Assembly (NCBI GenBank): GCA_035448825.1
Contig: DAOTJS010000003.1
Location: 1-64,000, forward strand
Direction: 5' to 3'
Source of the DNA: JAGNGI01 sp035448825
GTDB lineage: Bacteria; Fidelibacterota; UBA2242
Length of the DNA: 64,000 bases
Shown: positions 16,891 through 25,725 of the stretch, one piece after another
Position numbering within the stretch: position 1 is the first letter of the stretch
Layout of the letters: each line of letters begins with the position of its first letter
The notes under the pieces: generated by a model
Told to the model about the DNA's origin: nothing
What the model saw: the letters and a program-made list of their open reading frames with translations, nothing else
Database searches by the model: none
Program-made: the position numbers and the translations under genes

Positions 16891-17547
16891 ATGAATAAAA
16901 TCACACTCTTGATTGGATGCGTTTTGTTATTTAGTAGTCTGTTAGCTCAAGAACCAGTTTTGCCGGCAGCTGTGATTCAGGAAAATGATACGGCTGAAGT
17001 CGCCCTGCCGGATTCAGTTGCCGAAGCGATGACTCAGGTTGAAACCCCAGCAGAACCGGTAACGCCGGTTCCATTACCTCCGGAAATTTTTACTCCGGAG
17101 TCAACCCAGCAGGAACCTGCCCAGCCGGTTTCCGCTCCGAGAAGACCAGTTCCGGAAGCACTGCAACCGCCGGAGGAAGTTCTCCCTGTTTTGGTTGCAT
17201 CCCAAAAAGCCAAAATGAAGCCGTCTGAAATCACTCACTTCGGTCAAATGATTTACTGGAAATCGTTGACTCCTTCCGAGAAAAAAGTTTTTCTATATGC
17301 CTATCTCTACCATACCTACGAAATATCGGAACAGGTAAAGCAAGATAAAAACCTCAAATCCTGCGCCAAACAATTCCAGAAGCAAATTGCCGATCCGGTT
17401 TTCGATGTCTTCGCTCAATTGAACGAAAGCCAAAAAGACGACTTGATTTTCTGGATTGATAAATTTTACCGGATTGATTCTAACAAAGATCAGCCTTTTG
17501 GCGAAGCCCTCCGCTACGCCAGCGAGAAGATGAAAGCAGGCTCTTAA
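16891..17547 (+). CDS. Secreted proline-rich hypothetical protein
   Basis: The ATG at 16891 follows AGGAG and gives a normal signal peptide (MNKITLLIGCVLLFSSLLAQ). Starting upstream at the TTG would overlap ispG and add a non-signal leader. The mature protein has a low-complexity acidic, Pro/Glu/Val-rich segment of roughly 100 residues, then a helical, Lys-rich C-terminal domain (HFGQMIYWKSLTPSEKKVFL to FGEALRYASEKM). I recognise no family. It may be a periplasmic protein with a disordered linker and a folded C-terminal domain. It sits between ispG and the lipid A acyltransferase gene without helping to define a function. Confidence 0.75.
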   Translation: MNKITLLIGCVLLFSSLLAQEPVLPAAVIQENDTAEVALPDSVAEAMTQVETPAEPVTPVPLPPEIFTPESTQQEPAQPVSAPRRPVPEALQPPEEVLPVLVASQKAKMKPSEITHFGQMIYWKSLTPSEKKVFLYAYLYHTYEISEQVKQDKNLKSCAKQFQKQIADPVFDVFAQLNESQKDDLIFWIDKFYRIDSNKDQPFGEALRYASEKMKAGS

Positions 17548-17616
17548 TCATTATAGCAACTTTTGAAAGAAAACTCCTAATGAATCCAAAGATCAACCAG
17601 CTTATTACATCCAGTG

Positions 17617-18540
17617 ATGAATGTTAATAGAATTTCACTGCGTTTTGTTGTTGAGTATTGGCTGTTAAAACTCATTCGTCGCATTCTGCGATCTTTGTCA
17701 TTGTCTGAACGCCGAATGCTGGCAGATATTACCGGCAATTTGGTGTATTTTTTCCTACCCTATCGTCGGGGAACGATGCGTGATAATTTGCAGCGGGCTT
17801 TTCCGGAAACCACTGCCCGCTGGCGACGCCGAATTATTCGGAAGTGTTATGTTCATTTTGCGCGGGTGTATTTCGATTTCTTTCCGCTTTATGAGGCTTC
17901 CGACACTCAATTAGATGCCATCGTAGAATATCCCGACTTAGATGTGTTACACAATGCCTTAGCGCGTCGCCGCGGTGTTGTGCTGGTGTCTTTTCATTTT
18001 GGCAACTGGGAAGTCTGTGGCGATTGGTTCAGGCGTCACGGTTACCAGATTGCCGCTGTTGCTAAAAAGATGAAAAATCACCTCGTTGACGAAGTGATTT
18101 TAGCCGCCAGAGGACAGCAGGATATGCCGATTTTTTACAAATCGAAGGCTAATTCACCCCGTATCTGGAAATATCTGCGCGATGAAAATATTCTCTATTT
18201 ACTGGCTGATCAGGATGCCCGCCGGGATGGGATTTTCGTTAAATTTTTCGGTCAATGGGCGTCCAGTCACCGCGGACCAGCCTTATTTGCCCTGCGTCAG
18301 AAAGCGCCGCTAATAGCCGCCAGTTGTTTGATGAATACTAAAGGCAAATACGTAATTAGGCTGAAAGAATTGAATACAGAGGTTCCGCCCGAGAATAAGA
18401 ATGATCCGGTTACCTGGTTGACTCAACAAATCGCGCTCTATTTTGAAGCGCAAATTCGACAATATCCCGAACAATACTACTGGTTTCACCGTCGCTGGAA
18501 AACTAAACCACCTGCATCTTTTATCGAACAAAATGCCTGA
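17617..18540 (+). CDS. Lysophospholipid/lipid A-type acyltransferase (LpxL/HtrB family)
   Basis: Members transfer acyl chains from acyl-ACP to Kdo-lipid A or related lipids at the inner face of the cytoplasmic membrane. The catalytic HX4(D/E) motif is seen as HFGNWE, followed by DWFRRHGYQIAAVAKKMKN, LADQDARRDGIFVKFFG and a C-terminal QYYWFHRRWKT, all typical of the family. The 307-residue length is normal. An N-terminal hydrophobic/basic segment (YWLLKLIRRILRSL) should anchor it. GTG at 17614 is an alternative start one codon upstream; neither has a clear ribosome site. The stop overlaps the start of tsaC by eight bases, and an MsbA-like exporter follows, which fits lipid A maturation and export. 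Confidence 0.92.
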   Translation: MNVNRISLRFVVEYWLLKLIRRILRSLSLSERRMLADITGNLVYFFLPYRRGTMRDNLQRAFPETTARWRRRIIRKCYVHFARVYFDFFPLYEASDTQLDAIVEYPDLDVLHNALARRRGVVLVSFHFGNWEVCGDWFRRHGYQIAAVAKKMKNHLVDEVILAARGQQDMPIFYKSKANSPRIWKYLRDENILYLLADQDARRDGIFVKFFGQWASSHRGPALFALRQKAPLIAASCLMNTKGKYVIRLKELNTEVPPENKNDPVTWLTQQIALYFEAQIRQYPEQYYWFHRRWKTKPPASFIEQNA

Positions 18541-19168
18541 AATAATTTCACTCGCTAAAGCAACTAATGTTGACTACCAAAAAGTGCTTACCACTTTGCA
18601 AAGCGGCGCAATTATCGCTTATCCGACCGATACAATTTACGGTCTTGGTGTGGATGCTTTCCAGCCGCAGGCAGTCCGAAAATTATTGCAATTGAAAGGA
18701 CGAACATCTGGAAAACCGGTCAGTGTGCTGTATGCCGACGTTACGTCGCTATTGAGCGATTTTAAATACCTGAATGACTATCAGCAGAGAGTTGTTAGAA
18801 CCTTATTACCTGGGAAAATTACCCTGATTTTACCGATTGGACCAGATAGCTTTTTCCCTGAAGAAATTACTATTGACGGTACTGTCGGCGTAAGGGTTAT
18901 TACTCTCGAACCGATGAATCGCATTTTGCGACAATATCCGCACCCCATAACGACCACCAGCGTGAATCCGGCTGACGCGCCGCCGGCCCGTTCTATCGCA
19001 GAAATAATAAGTTACTTTGATGACCAAATTTCGCTAATTTTAGAGTATGAAATCGCAACAGATTCTCTACCATCAACGCTGGTCAAAGTCGGTGAAAGTA
19101 AATTGGAAATAATTCGGTTTGGTGCCGTTAGCCCGGCCGAAATAGAAGAAAAGATGAGAAAATTATGA
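18533..19168 (+). CDS. tsaC: Threonylcarbamoyl-AMP synthase, Sua5/YrdC family
   Basis: This enzyme makes threonylcarbamoyl-AMP from threonine, bicarbonate and ATP for the t6A37 modification of ANN-decoding tRNAs. The YrdC fold is recognised by AIIAYPTDTIYGLGVDA, the KxR-type RNA/nucleotide-binding segment QLKGRTSGKPVSVL, and TTTSVNPADAPPARS. The length of 211 residues corresponds to the short TsaC form without the Sua5 C-terminal domain. I chose ATG 18533 because it begins the conserved region sensibly and overlaps the previous stop by eight bases. An upstream ATG at 18443 lies well inside the acyltransferase gene. The stop overlaps the msbA-like start by four bases (ATGA). Confidence 0.92.
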   Translation: MPEIISLAKATNVDYQKVLTTLQSGAIIAYPTDTIYGLGVDAFQPQAVRKLLQLKGRTSGKPVSVLYADVTSLLSDFKYLNDYQQRVVRTLLPGKITLILPIGPDSFFPEEITIDGTVGVRVITLEPMNRILRQYPHPITTTSVNPADAPPARSIAEIISYFDDQISLILEYEIATDSLPSTLVKVGESKLEIIRFGAVSPAEIEEKMRKL

Positions 19169-21009
19169 ATGTTTTCTGGCGGGTTGTAAAATTAGTTAAG
19201 CCATATTGGGCGGCGCTGACAGTCAGCATAATTACCTCTTTGATTTACGTAGCCTTCAATAGTTCCTCAATTTGGCTAACGGCTTCATTCACCAAAGTGC
19301 TTTTTCCAGGAAAACCGGATACCGAAATCAGCCAGGTTATGCCCATCGTTCCCGAGAAAGGCAAAGGTGGACTCAACGAAACCTTAAAGAATTATACCAA
19401 CCGACTGATTCTGAGAGATACACCACTGGGTTCTTTGAAATCTCTTTGCCTGTTAATTTTCCTAACTTTTCTACTGAAAAATGTTTTTCTATATATCAAG
19501 AATGTCACGATTGGTTTTGTCCAACTGCGGATGATTAATGACGTGCGCAATAAACTTTACGAGCATTTACATGACCTTTCATTATCCTTTTTCAACCGCA
19601 AACGGAGCGGCGAAATCACTTCCATAATAATGAACGATGTCACTGCTATGCGTAATTCCTTTACGGTCAGTTTTGATAAACTACTGGTCGAGCCGATCAA
19701 TATTCTGACTTTTATGGTTTTGCTTTTCATTATATCCTGGCAATTAGCATTGCTGGCGGTGGTCATTTTGCCAGTCAGCGGCTTTATTATTTCCAAAATT
19801 GGCAAAAGCATTCGACGCAAATCCCTGCGATCTTCCCGTCAAATCGCCGGCATTATGGCGATTCTGGATGAAACTCTCCAAGGGATGCGCGTGGTAAAAG
19901 CTTTTGCTATGGAAAAATTCGAGATCGCTCGTTTTCATACTGAAAATCGTAAGTACTTTAACCTTATTTTTCGTCGCAAGAAGTTACGCGAATTTTCGTC
20001 ACCTATTAATGAGGTTTTTGGTGTGCTGATCGGGGTTCTTTTACTCTGGTTCGGTGGTAGTCTGGTTTTGACCGGGAGAGGTATTGACGCCGAAGATTTT
20101 GTCCGGTTCGCTGTGATGTTATTTGCCATTATGACCCCGATCAAAAGTCTGACGAATGTTTCCATGGAAATGCAGGAAGGCCTGGCGTCAGCCCAGCGCG
20201 TCTTTTCCTTACTCGACGAAAAACCCGACATAGTGGAAAAACCGAATGCGATCGAGATTAAGGGCTTTAACGACAAAATAATCTATGACAACGTTTCTTT
20301 TAAATATGAAACTTCGCGAACTGAAGTCCTCAGCGGTATAAATTTGGAAATCAAGAAGGGTGAGATCGTGGCCATCGTCGGCCATAGCGGCGCCGGTAAA
20401 TCCACACTCGTTGACCTTCTACCGCGTTTTTACGATCCAACGAGCGGCCGGATTCTGATTGACAGTTATGATATTCGCGACTTGACTTTTGCCAGCCTTC
20501 GTTCGCTAATGGGAATTGTTACCCAGCATACGATTTTATTTAACGATACAATTTTCAATAACATCGCTTATGGTATGAAGGATTTCGATCCGGAAAAAGT
20601 GCGCGCCGCTGCCGAAGCCGCCAACGCCCTGGAATTTATTGATGAATTCCCCGATAAATTTGAAACTATGATCGGCGATAAAGGCTTACGACTTTCCGGT
20701 GGTCAACGCCAGCGTTTAGCAATTGCCCGGGCGCTTCTGAAAAATCCACCGATCTTAATTCTCGACGAAGCCACTTCATCACTCGATTCTGAATCCGAGC
20801 AGAAAGTTCAAGCCGCAATCGAACGCCTGATGCAAAATCGTACCGTTCTGGTAATTGCCCACCGGCTTTCCACTATTCAGAATGCCGATAAAATTGTTGT
20901 TTTAGAGCGTGGGCAAATCGTCGAGACTGGCACGCACAGCGAACTATTGAATAGGGAAGATAGCGTTTATCGCACTTTCTATGAAACGCAATTTGCGAAA
21001 AATGAATAA
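19165..21009 (+). CDS. msbA: ABC exporter, MsbA-like (fused membrane and ATPase domains)
   Basis: This half-transporter has an N-terminal six-helix membrane domain (to about residue 330) and a C-terminal ATPase. The ATPase carries Walker A GHSGAGKST (406-414), the Q-loop region GIVTQHTILF, signature LSGGQRQRLAIARALL, Walker B ILILDEATSSLD and the switch His in AHRLST. The architecture and 614-residue length match MsbA-type lipid flippases and related multidrug exporters. Its four-base overlap with tsaC and nearness to a lipid A-type acyltransferase favour lipid A export, but the substrate cannot be read from sequence. An insert of about 35 residues (EISQVMPIVPEKGKGGLNET) between the first two helices is longer than in E. 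coli MsbA. Confidence 0.9.
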   Translation: MNVFWRVVKLVKPYWAALTVSIITSLIYVAFNSSSIWLTASFTKVLFPGKPDTEISQVMPIVPEKGKGGLNETLKNYTNRLILRDTPLGSLKSLCLLIFLTFLLKNVFLYIKNVTIGFVQLRMINDVRNKLYEHLHDLSLSFFNRKRSGEITSIIMNDVTAMRNSFTVSFDKLLVEPINILTFMVLLFIISWQLALLAVVILPVSGFIISKIGKSIRRKSLRSSRQIAGIMAILDETLQGMRVVKAFAMEKFEIARFHTENRKYFNLIFRRKKLREFSSPINEVFGVLIGVLLLWFGGSLVLTGRGIDAEDFVRFAVMLFAIMTPIKSLTNVSMEMQEGLASAQRVFSLLDEKPDIVEKPNAIEIKGFNDKIIYDNVSFKYETSRTEVLSGINLEIKKGEIVAIVGHSGAGKSTLVDLLPRFYDPTSGRILIDSYDIRDLTFASLRSLMGIVTQHTILFNDTIFNNIAYGMKDFDPEKVRAAAEAANALEFIDEFPDKFETMIGDKGLRLSGGQRQRLAIARALLKNPPILILDEATSSLDSESEQKVQAAIERLMQNRTVLVIAHRLSTIQNADKIVVLERGQIVETGTHSELLNREDSVYRTFYETQFAKNE

Positions 21010-21021
21010 GGTCAAAAATCC

Positions 21022-22440
21022 GTGGCAGGTAGAAAAAACATTCAGAATACTCTAACTCACCTGCCGTCGGTCCAAAAAGTCCTCGATCGTCTGGCGCAAT
21101 TGGCGCCGCCAATTAAATCCGCTATCCTGACAACGCTTGTCCGTCAGGAACTTAGCGAACTGCGTTTGGCTATCCGTACCGGAAATTTCATTCCGCCGGA
21201 AAACAACGATCTGATTGAAGCCGTGGCTGAAAAAGTTGTCGCTCGGGTTAACGCACTGACTAAAGGTCAATTAAAAAAGGTAATCAATGCCACTGGAATT
21301 GTCCTGCATACCGGACTGGGACGTGCACCTTTCGGAAATGAAATTTTACTAAAGATGGCTGAATTACTCTCCGGATATGTAAATCTGGAATTCGATCTGG
21401 ATACCGGCGAACGCGGAGAGCGGCTCGATATTACCAATGAAAAAATTTGTTTGCTGACCGGTGCCGAATCCTCGGCGGTAGTCAATAACAACGCCGCGGC
21501 TGTCTGGTTGGCTTTGAATTCGCTGGCAGAAGGTCGGGAAGTCATCGTATCGCGTGGCGAACTAATCGAGATCGGCGGCAGCTTTCGTTTGCCGGATATA
21601 ATGGCTAAAAGTGGCGCCCGAATGGTGGAAGTCGGCACGACTAACCGCACTTATCTCCAGGATTACCAAAAGGCTCGCACGCGGAAAACCGGCGCGATTT
21701 TGTTGGCACATTCCTCCAATTATCGCATTGAAGGCTTTACCACCAAGCCGACGACATCGGAAATTACCAACTGGGCACATTCTCAAAACCTGTCGGTCAT
21801 TTTCGACCTGGGCAGTGGCGCGCTTTTTCCTATGGAAAATGTCGAATTGCCCTACGAGCCGGTCGTAGCCGAAACAATCAAACAAGGGTTCGATCTGGTT
21901 ACTTTTAGCGGCGATAAATTGCTGGGCGGACCGCAAGCGGGAATAATCGTTGGTCGAGAAAAATATATCAGTCGCCTTCGCCAAAATCCGCTGATGCGCA
22001 TTTTACGTTGCGATAAAACGACATTTTACCTACTCGATTATATTCTGGGTCAATATTTGCTTGACAAACCGTTTCCGGAAATCGAAACCTATCGTTTACT
22101 AACTACCAAGCCCGCTCAACTCAAAGCCAAAGCTATCCAGATTCTAAATTCTATTGAGCCGGAAATTATTAAAGTTCTCGGTCTAACGGTGCGCGAAATA
22201 CCGACCGAAGCCGGGAGCGGCGCTATGCCGACCGCCCAAATTCCCAGCGTTGCGATTGTGGCAATTCCTCAGCATATTTCCGAAGCCCAATTAGCGCAAA
22301 AATTTCGCAGTTACGCACCGCCGATTATCGGTTATTGTCAGAATGGAGAATTTCGTCTGGATTTGAAAGCCGTTCAACCTGATGATTTGCCGATTATTCA
22401 ATCCGCCTTGCAGGCGATCGGTCGTTCCTTGCTAAGTTAA
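21022..22440 (+). CDS. selA: L-seryl-tRNA(Sec) selenium transferase
   Basis: SelA is the PLP enzyme that converts seryl-tRNA(Sec) to selenocysteyl-tRNA(Sec) using selenophosphate. The full 472-residue length is present, with the N-terminal helical domain (LPSVQKVLDRL), the core start KVINATGIVLHTGLGRAP and the PLP-binding Lys299 in FSGDKLLGGPQAG (codon at 21916). The start is GTG at 21022, with AAGG about ten bases upstream. selB begins 12 bases after the stop, the usual selA-selB arrangement. Selenoproteins should therefore exist in this genome. No selC (tRNA-Sec) or selD was seen in the window. Confidence 0.96.
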   Translation: MAGRKNIQNTLTHLPSVQKVLDRLAQLAPPIKSAILTTLVRQELSELRLAIRTGNFIPPENNDLIEAVAEKVVARVNALTKGQLKKVINATGIVLHTGLGRAPFGNEILLKMAELLSGYVNLEFDLDTGERGERLDITNEKICLLTGAESSAVVNNNAAAVWLALNSLAEGREVIVSRGELIEIGGSFRLPDIMAKSGARMVEVGTTNRTYLQDYQKARTRKTGAILLAHSSNYRIEGFTTKPTTSEITNWAHSQNLSVIFDLGSGALFPMENVELPYEPVVAETIKQGFDLVTFSGDKLLGGPQAGIIVGREKYISRLRQNPLMRILRCDKTTFYLLDYILGQYLLDKPFPEIETYRLLTTKPAQLKAKAIQILNSIEPEIIKVLGLTVREIPTEAGSGAMPTAQIPSVAIVAIPQHISEAQLAQKFRSYAPPIIGYCQNGEFRLDLKAVQPDDLPIIQSALQAIGRSLLS

Positions 22441-22451
22441 TTACAAAGAAA

Positions 22452-24335
22452 ATGCAAGCGCTTATTATCGGCACCGCCGGACATATTGATCACGGGAAAT
22501 CGGCGCTGGTCAAAGCCCTTACCGGTACCGATCCTGATCGCCTAGCCGAAGAACAGGAACGCGGTATGACCATTGACATCGGCTTCGCCTTTTTAAATGA
22601 AAATATTGCGTTTATTGATGTGCCCGGCCATGAACGTTTTATCAAAAATATGGTGACTGGCGCTAGTACCATTGATGTCGCTATGCTTGTAATTGCCGCC
22701 GATGATGGCATAATGCCGCAAACCCGCGAGCATTTTGAAATTCTCAAACTGCTGGGAATTCAGCACGGGATCGTCGTCGTGAACAAAATTGACCTCGTGA
22801 AGCCTGATTGGCTGGAAATGGTCGTAGAAGATGTTCGACAATTAGTCAAAGGTTCTTTTCTGGAAAATGCGCCGCTTTTTAAAACTTCGACGGTTAGCGG
22901 TGCCGGAATTGCGGAATTGCGCCGGTTTTTGATTGAATTGCCAAACCAAATTCCCGAAGTGCATTCCACCGGTTTGTTTCGCCTGCCGGTAGATCGCGTT
23001 TTTTCGATCAAAGGCTACGGCACAGTTGTCACGGGGACGGTACTCTCTGGTGAAATTAAAGTTGGCGAAGAAATTGAGATTATGCCGTCCGGTCAACGCT
23101 CAAAAATTCGCAGTGTGCAATCGCATAATCAACCTCTTGATTCCGTTGCCCGCGGTCAACGTGCGGCGCTTAATCTGGTTGGAGTAAGTAAAGAACAAAT
23201 CGAACGTGGAATGATTATCGCAACGCCCGGTGCTTTCGTGAAAACGAATTTGCTGACGGTTTATATAGAATCTTTACCATCGGCGCCGCCGATTGAATAC
23301 CATGATCAGTTGCGATTGCATCTCGGCACTGGTGAGTATATTGTGCGTATCAGATTGATTGGTCGTGATCGCCTCTTCCCGGGAAAGCAAGGAGTCGCGC
23401 AAATAGTTCTCGATCAGCCGATTAGCGCCGGATTTCGTGATCATTTTATTCTCCGCTCGTATTCACCTTTGGTAACGATTGGCGGTGGAATTGTGCTGGA
23501 AAATTCTCCAGAACCATTACGCAAGAAGAACAAAGAGACTGCCGCAGAACTTGAACGGTTGGTTTTTGCCGCTAATGAGGAATGGTTGAAGTGGTTAATA
23601 TTTCGCCGTGGTGAAAAACTAACTACAATCGAAAAACTGGCGCAAGTTCTGACTGCTACTGTGGCTGAAATTTCACCGCTATTGGCGAAATTGGTTAAGG
23701 AAAATGTCATTCGAGAGCGCGAGGGCAAAATTATTGCCGCCGAACGATTTGCCGAATGCACTGAAAAAATTACCACGACTTTAGCTGAATTTCACCGGCA
23801 GAATCCGCTCTTGCCCGGTCTGGAGAAAGCCACATTGTTCGGCAATTTGCATCTCGATGAAACGTTGGGCGATTGGTTGATTGAGGAATTGGTTAAGACT
23901 GGAAAAATCCAGGTTATCGGAGATAAATTGGCTATTGCCAGTTTTACTCCGCAATTGAACGAGCGTCAAATTTCCCGGCAAGAACAGATTCTGGCCGAAA
24001 TTACTGAATCCGGTTTGACGCCGCCTACTTTAGCCGAATTGGCTGAGAAATTACAAGCGACGCCCGCAGAAGTGCGTCAACTGATAAACCTCCTGGTCAA
24101 TCAACAAAAAGTAATTTTAATTGATAGGATATATCCGTTCAGTGCGGCAGCAGTTGCTGAGGCTGATACAAAGTTGACAGAATTCCTGCGTGGAAAAAAC
24201 GGTGCTACCGTTAGCGAGTTAAAAGAAGCGCTCGGCATATCGCGCAAATTTGCCTTACCGTTATTGAATTATTTCGACTGGAAAGGGGTGACGGTGCGAG
24301 TTGGCGATATGCGCCGGCTGGGGAAGGAGGAATAA
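22452..24335 (+). CDS. selB: Selenocysteine-specific elongation factor SelB
   Basis: SelB is the GTPase that delivers Sec-tRNA(Sec) to the ribosome at UGA codons marked by a SECIS hairpin. It has the GTPase motifs GHIDHGKSALVKALTG (G1), DVPGHERF (G3) and VVNKIDLV (G4), beta-barrel domains II/III (RLPVDRVFSIKGYGTVVTGT) and a C-terminal run of winged helices ending in VRVGDMRRLG. That winged-helix end binds SECIS RNA. The 627-residue length is normal. It is 12 bases from selA, and its stop TAA shares one base with the next start. Confidence 0.96.
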   Translation: MQALIIGTAGHIDHGKSALVKALTGTDPDRLAEEQERGMTIDIGFAFLNENIAFIDVPGHERFIKNMVTGASTIDVAMLVIAADDGIMPQTREHFEILKLLGIQHGIVVVNKIDLVKPDWLEMVVEDVRQLVKGSFLENAPLFKTSTVSGAGIAELRRFLIELPNQIPEVHSTGLFRLPVDRVFSIKGYGTVVTGTVLSGEIKVGEEIEIMPSGQRSKIRSVQSHNQPLDSVARGQRAALNLVGVSKEQIERGMIIATPGAFVKTNLLTVYIESLPSAPPIEYHDQLRLHLGTGEYIVRIRLIGRDRLFPGKQGVAQIVLDQPISAGFRDHFILRSYSPLVTIGGGIVLENSPEPLRKKNKETAAELERLVFAANEEWLKWLIFRRGEKLTTIEKLAQVLTATVAEISPLLAKLVKENVIREREGKIIAAERFAECTEKITTTLAEFHRQNPLLPGLEKATLFGNLHLDETLGDWLIEELVKTGKIQVIGDKLAIASFTPQLNERQISRQEQILAEITESGLTPPTLAELAEKLQATPAEVRQLINLLVNQQKVILIDRIYPFSAAAVAEADTKLTEFLRGKNGATVSELKEALGISRKFALPLLNYFDWKGVTVRVGDMRRLGKEE

Positions 24336-25693
24336 TGAATAGCTTCGATAAAATACTTGCCCAAAATGAAGGCAAAACTCTTGAGTTTAAAGAAAATCTT
24401 TCCTCACCTGAAAAGATTTTGAAAACTGCCGTTGCATTTGCAAATACCGCCGGTGGGAAAATTGTTATTGGTATAAAAAATCACCCAAAAATGATCATTG
24501 GTCTGGTTAATGTTCAACACCAAGAAGAACGTCTGGTGAATCTAATTTCTGACAGCATTTCACCGCAATTAATTCCAGATATTCAAATTATTCCCTGGCG
24601 TAAGGTTTATTTGATTATGGTTGAAATTCATTTCAGTCCTCAACCTTTCTATTTAAAGAGCGAAGGGCCAGAAAACGGTGTCTATATCCGGCATGGTTCT
24701 ACAAATCGTAAGGCAACTCCGGAGCTGATCAAAGAAATTAAACTGTTGGTTAATAATAGCAGTTTCGATGAACAACCCTGTTTAGCGGCGAACTCGGAAG
24801 CTGTTGACTTCAGAGTAGCTTCCGAGTTGTTTGCCCAAGCGGAGAAAAAACTTGATCATCATAAATTAAAAATGTTAAAGTTGCTGGTTAATTATCAGGG
24901 GAAAGAATATCCTAGTAACGGTTCGATTTTAATTTTTGGTATTAACCGAACAGATTATTTTCCAAATGCTGTCATTCGTTGTGCCAGATTTAAGGGAACA
25001 ACGCGTCTAAAAATAATTGATCAGTCTGAGATTACTACTTATTTGCCAATCGCTGTAGAGCAAGCCATATCTTTTATTGAACGAAATACGCGAGAACAAA
25101 TTGCTATTGGACGTATCTCTCACAGAAAAATTCCTGAATATCCGACGGAAGTGATTCGTGAAGCTGTAATTAATGCTATAGTACATGCTGATTATGTAAT
25201 AAATAATTTTACAATTCAAATAGCCATTTTTGACGATCGGATAGAAATAACTAATCCTGGTGAATTACCTTTCGGATTAACACTTGAAGATGCCATTGGC
25301 GGAATATCTATTCTAAGAAATCAGGTAATTGGTCGTGTATTTAAAGAATTGAACTTGATTGAACAATGGGGTTCTGGACTAGCTCGTATGATAGAGATAT
25401 GTAATGAGGCAGAATTGCACCCGCCGGAATTCAAAGAAATGTCTGGCTGTTTTCGCGTTACGATATATAATGAACAAATAGTTGCTATTCCGGAAGTAAG
25501 GTGGGTAGCCGAAATAAAGAAATATATCAGATTGCATGATAAAATAACTACTAAAGAAGCCAGCGCTCTTTGGAGTATTTCTGATCGCGCTGCTCGTACC
25601 AGAATTAGAAAATTAGTTGATGAAGAAATATTAGAAGAAATTGGTAAGGGACCTAATGACCCCAAACGTTATTATGTGTTAAAAAATAAATAA
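24335..25693 (+). CDS. AlbA_2/HATPase-type regulator (Schlafen-like N-terminal domain)
   Basis: The N-terminal 120 residues are an AlbA_2 (Schlafen-type) putative DNA-binding domain (EGKTLEFKENLSS, AFANTAGGKIVIGI). A GHKL ATP-binding part of the family often mislabelled 'RecG-like' follows at about 265-365 (EVIREAVINAIVHADY, DRIEITNPGELP, EQWGSGLARMI). A helix-turn-helix closes the protein (TTKEASALWSISDRAARTRI). Such proteins are generally putative transcriptional regulators or stress/defence factors; the biochemical role is unsettled. The start ATG overlaps the selB stop by one base behind GGAGG. AT content and the many isoleucine codons look higher than in selAB, which could reflect separate acquisition; this is an impression, not a calculation. 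Confidence 0.85.
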   Translation: MNSFDKILAQNEGKTLEFKENLSSPEKILKTAVAFANTAGGKIVIGIKNHPKMIIGLVNVQHQEERLVNLISDSISPQLIPDIQIIPWRKVYLIMVEIHFSPQPFYLKSEGPENGVYIRHGSTNRKATPELIKEIKLLVNNSSFDEQPCLAANSEAVDFRVASELFAQAEKKLDHHKLKMLKLLVNYQGKEYPSNGSILIFGINRTDYFPNAVIRCARFKGTTRLKIIDQSEITTYLPIAVEQAISFIERNTREQIAIGRISHRKIPEYPTEVIREAVINAIVHADYVINNFTIQIAIFDDRIEITNPGELPFGLTLEDAIGGISILRNQVIGRVFKELNLIEQWGSGLARMIEICNEAELHPPEFKEMSGCFRVTIYNEQIVAIPEVRWVAEIKKYIRLHDKITTKEASALWSISDRAARTRIRKLVDEEILEEIGKGPNDPKRYYVLKNK

Positions 25694-25725
25694 TTGAATT
25701 TTGTTTACGAATTTTAAAGGATAAT

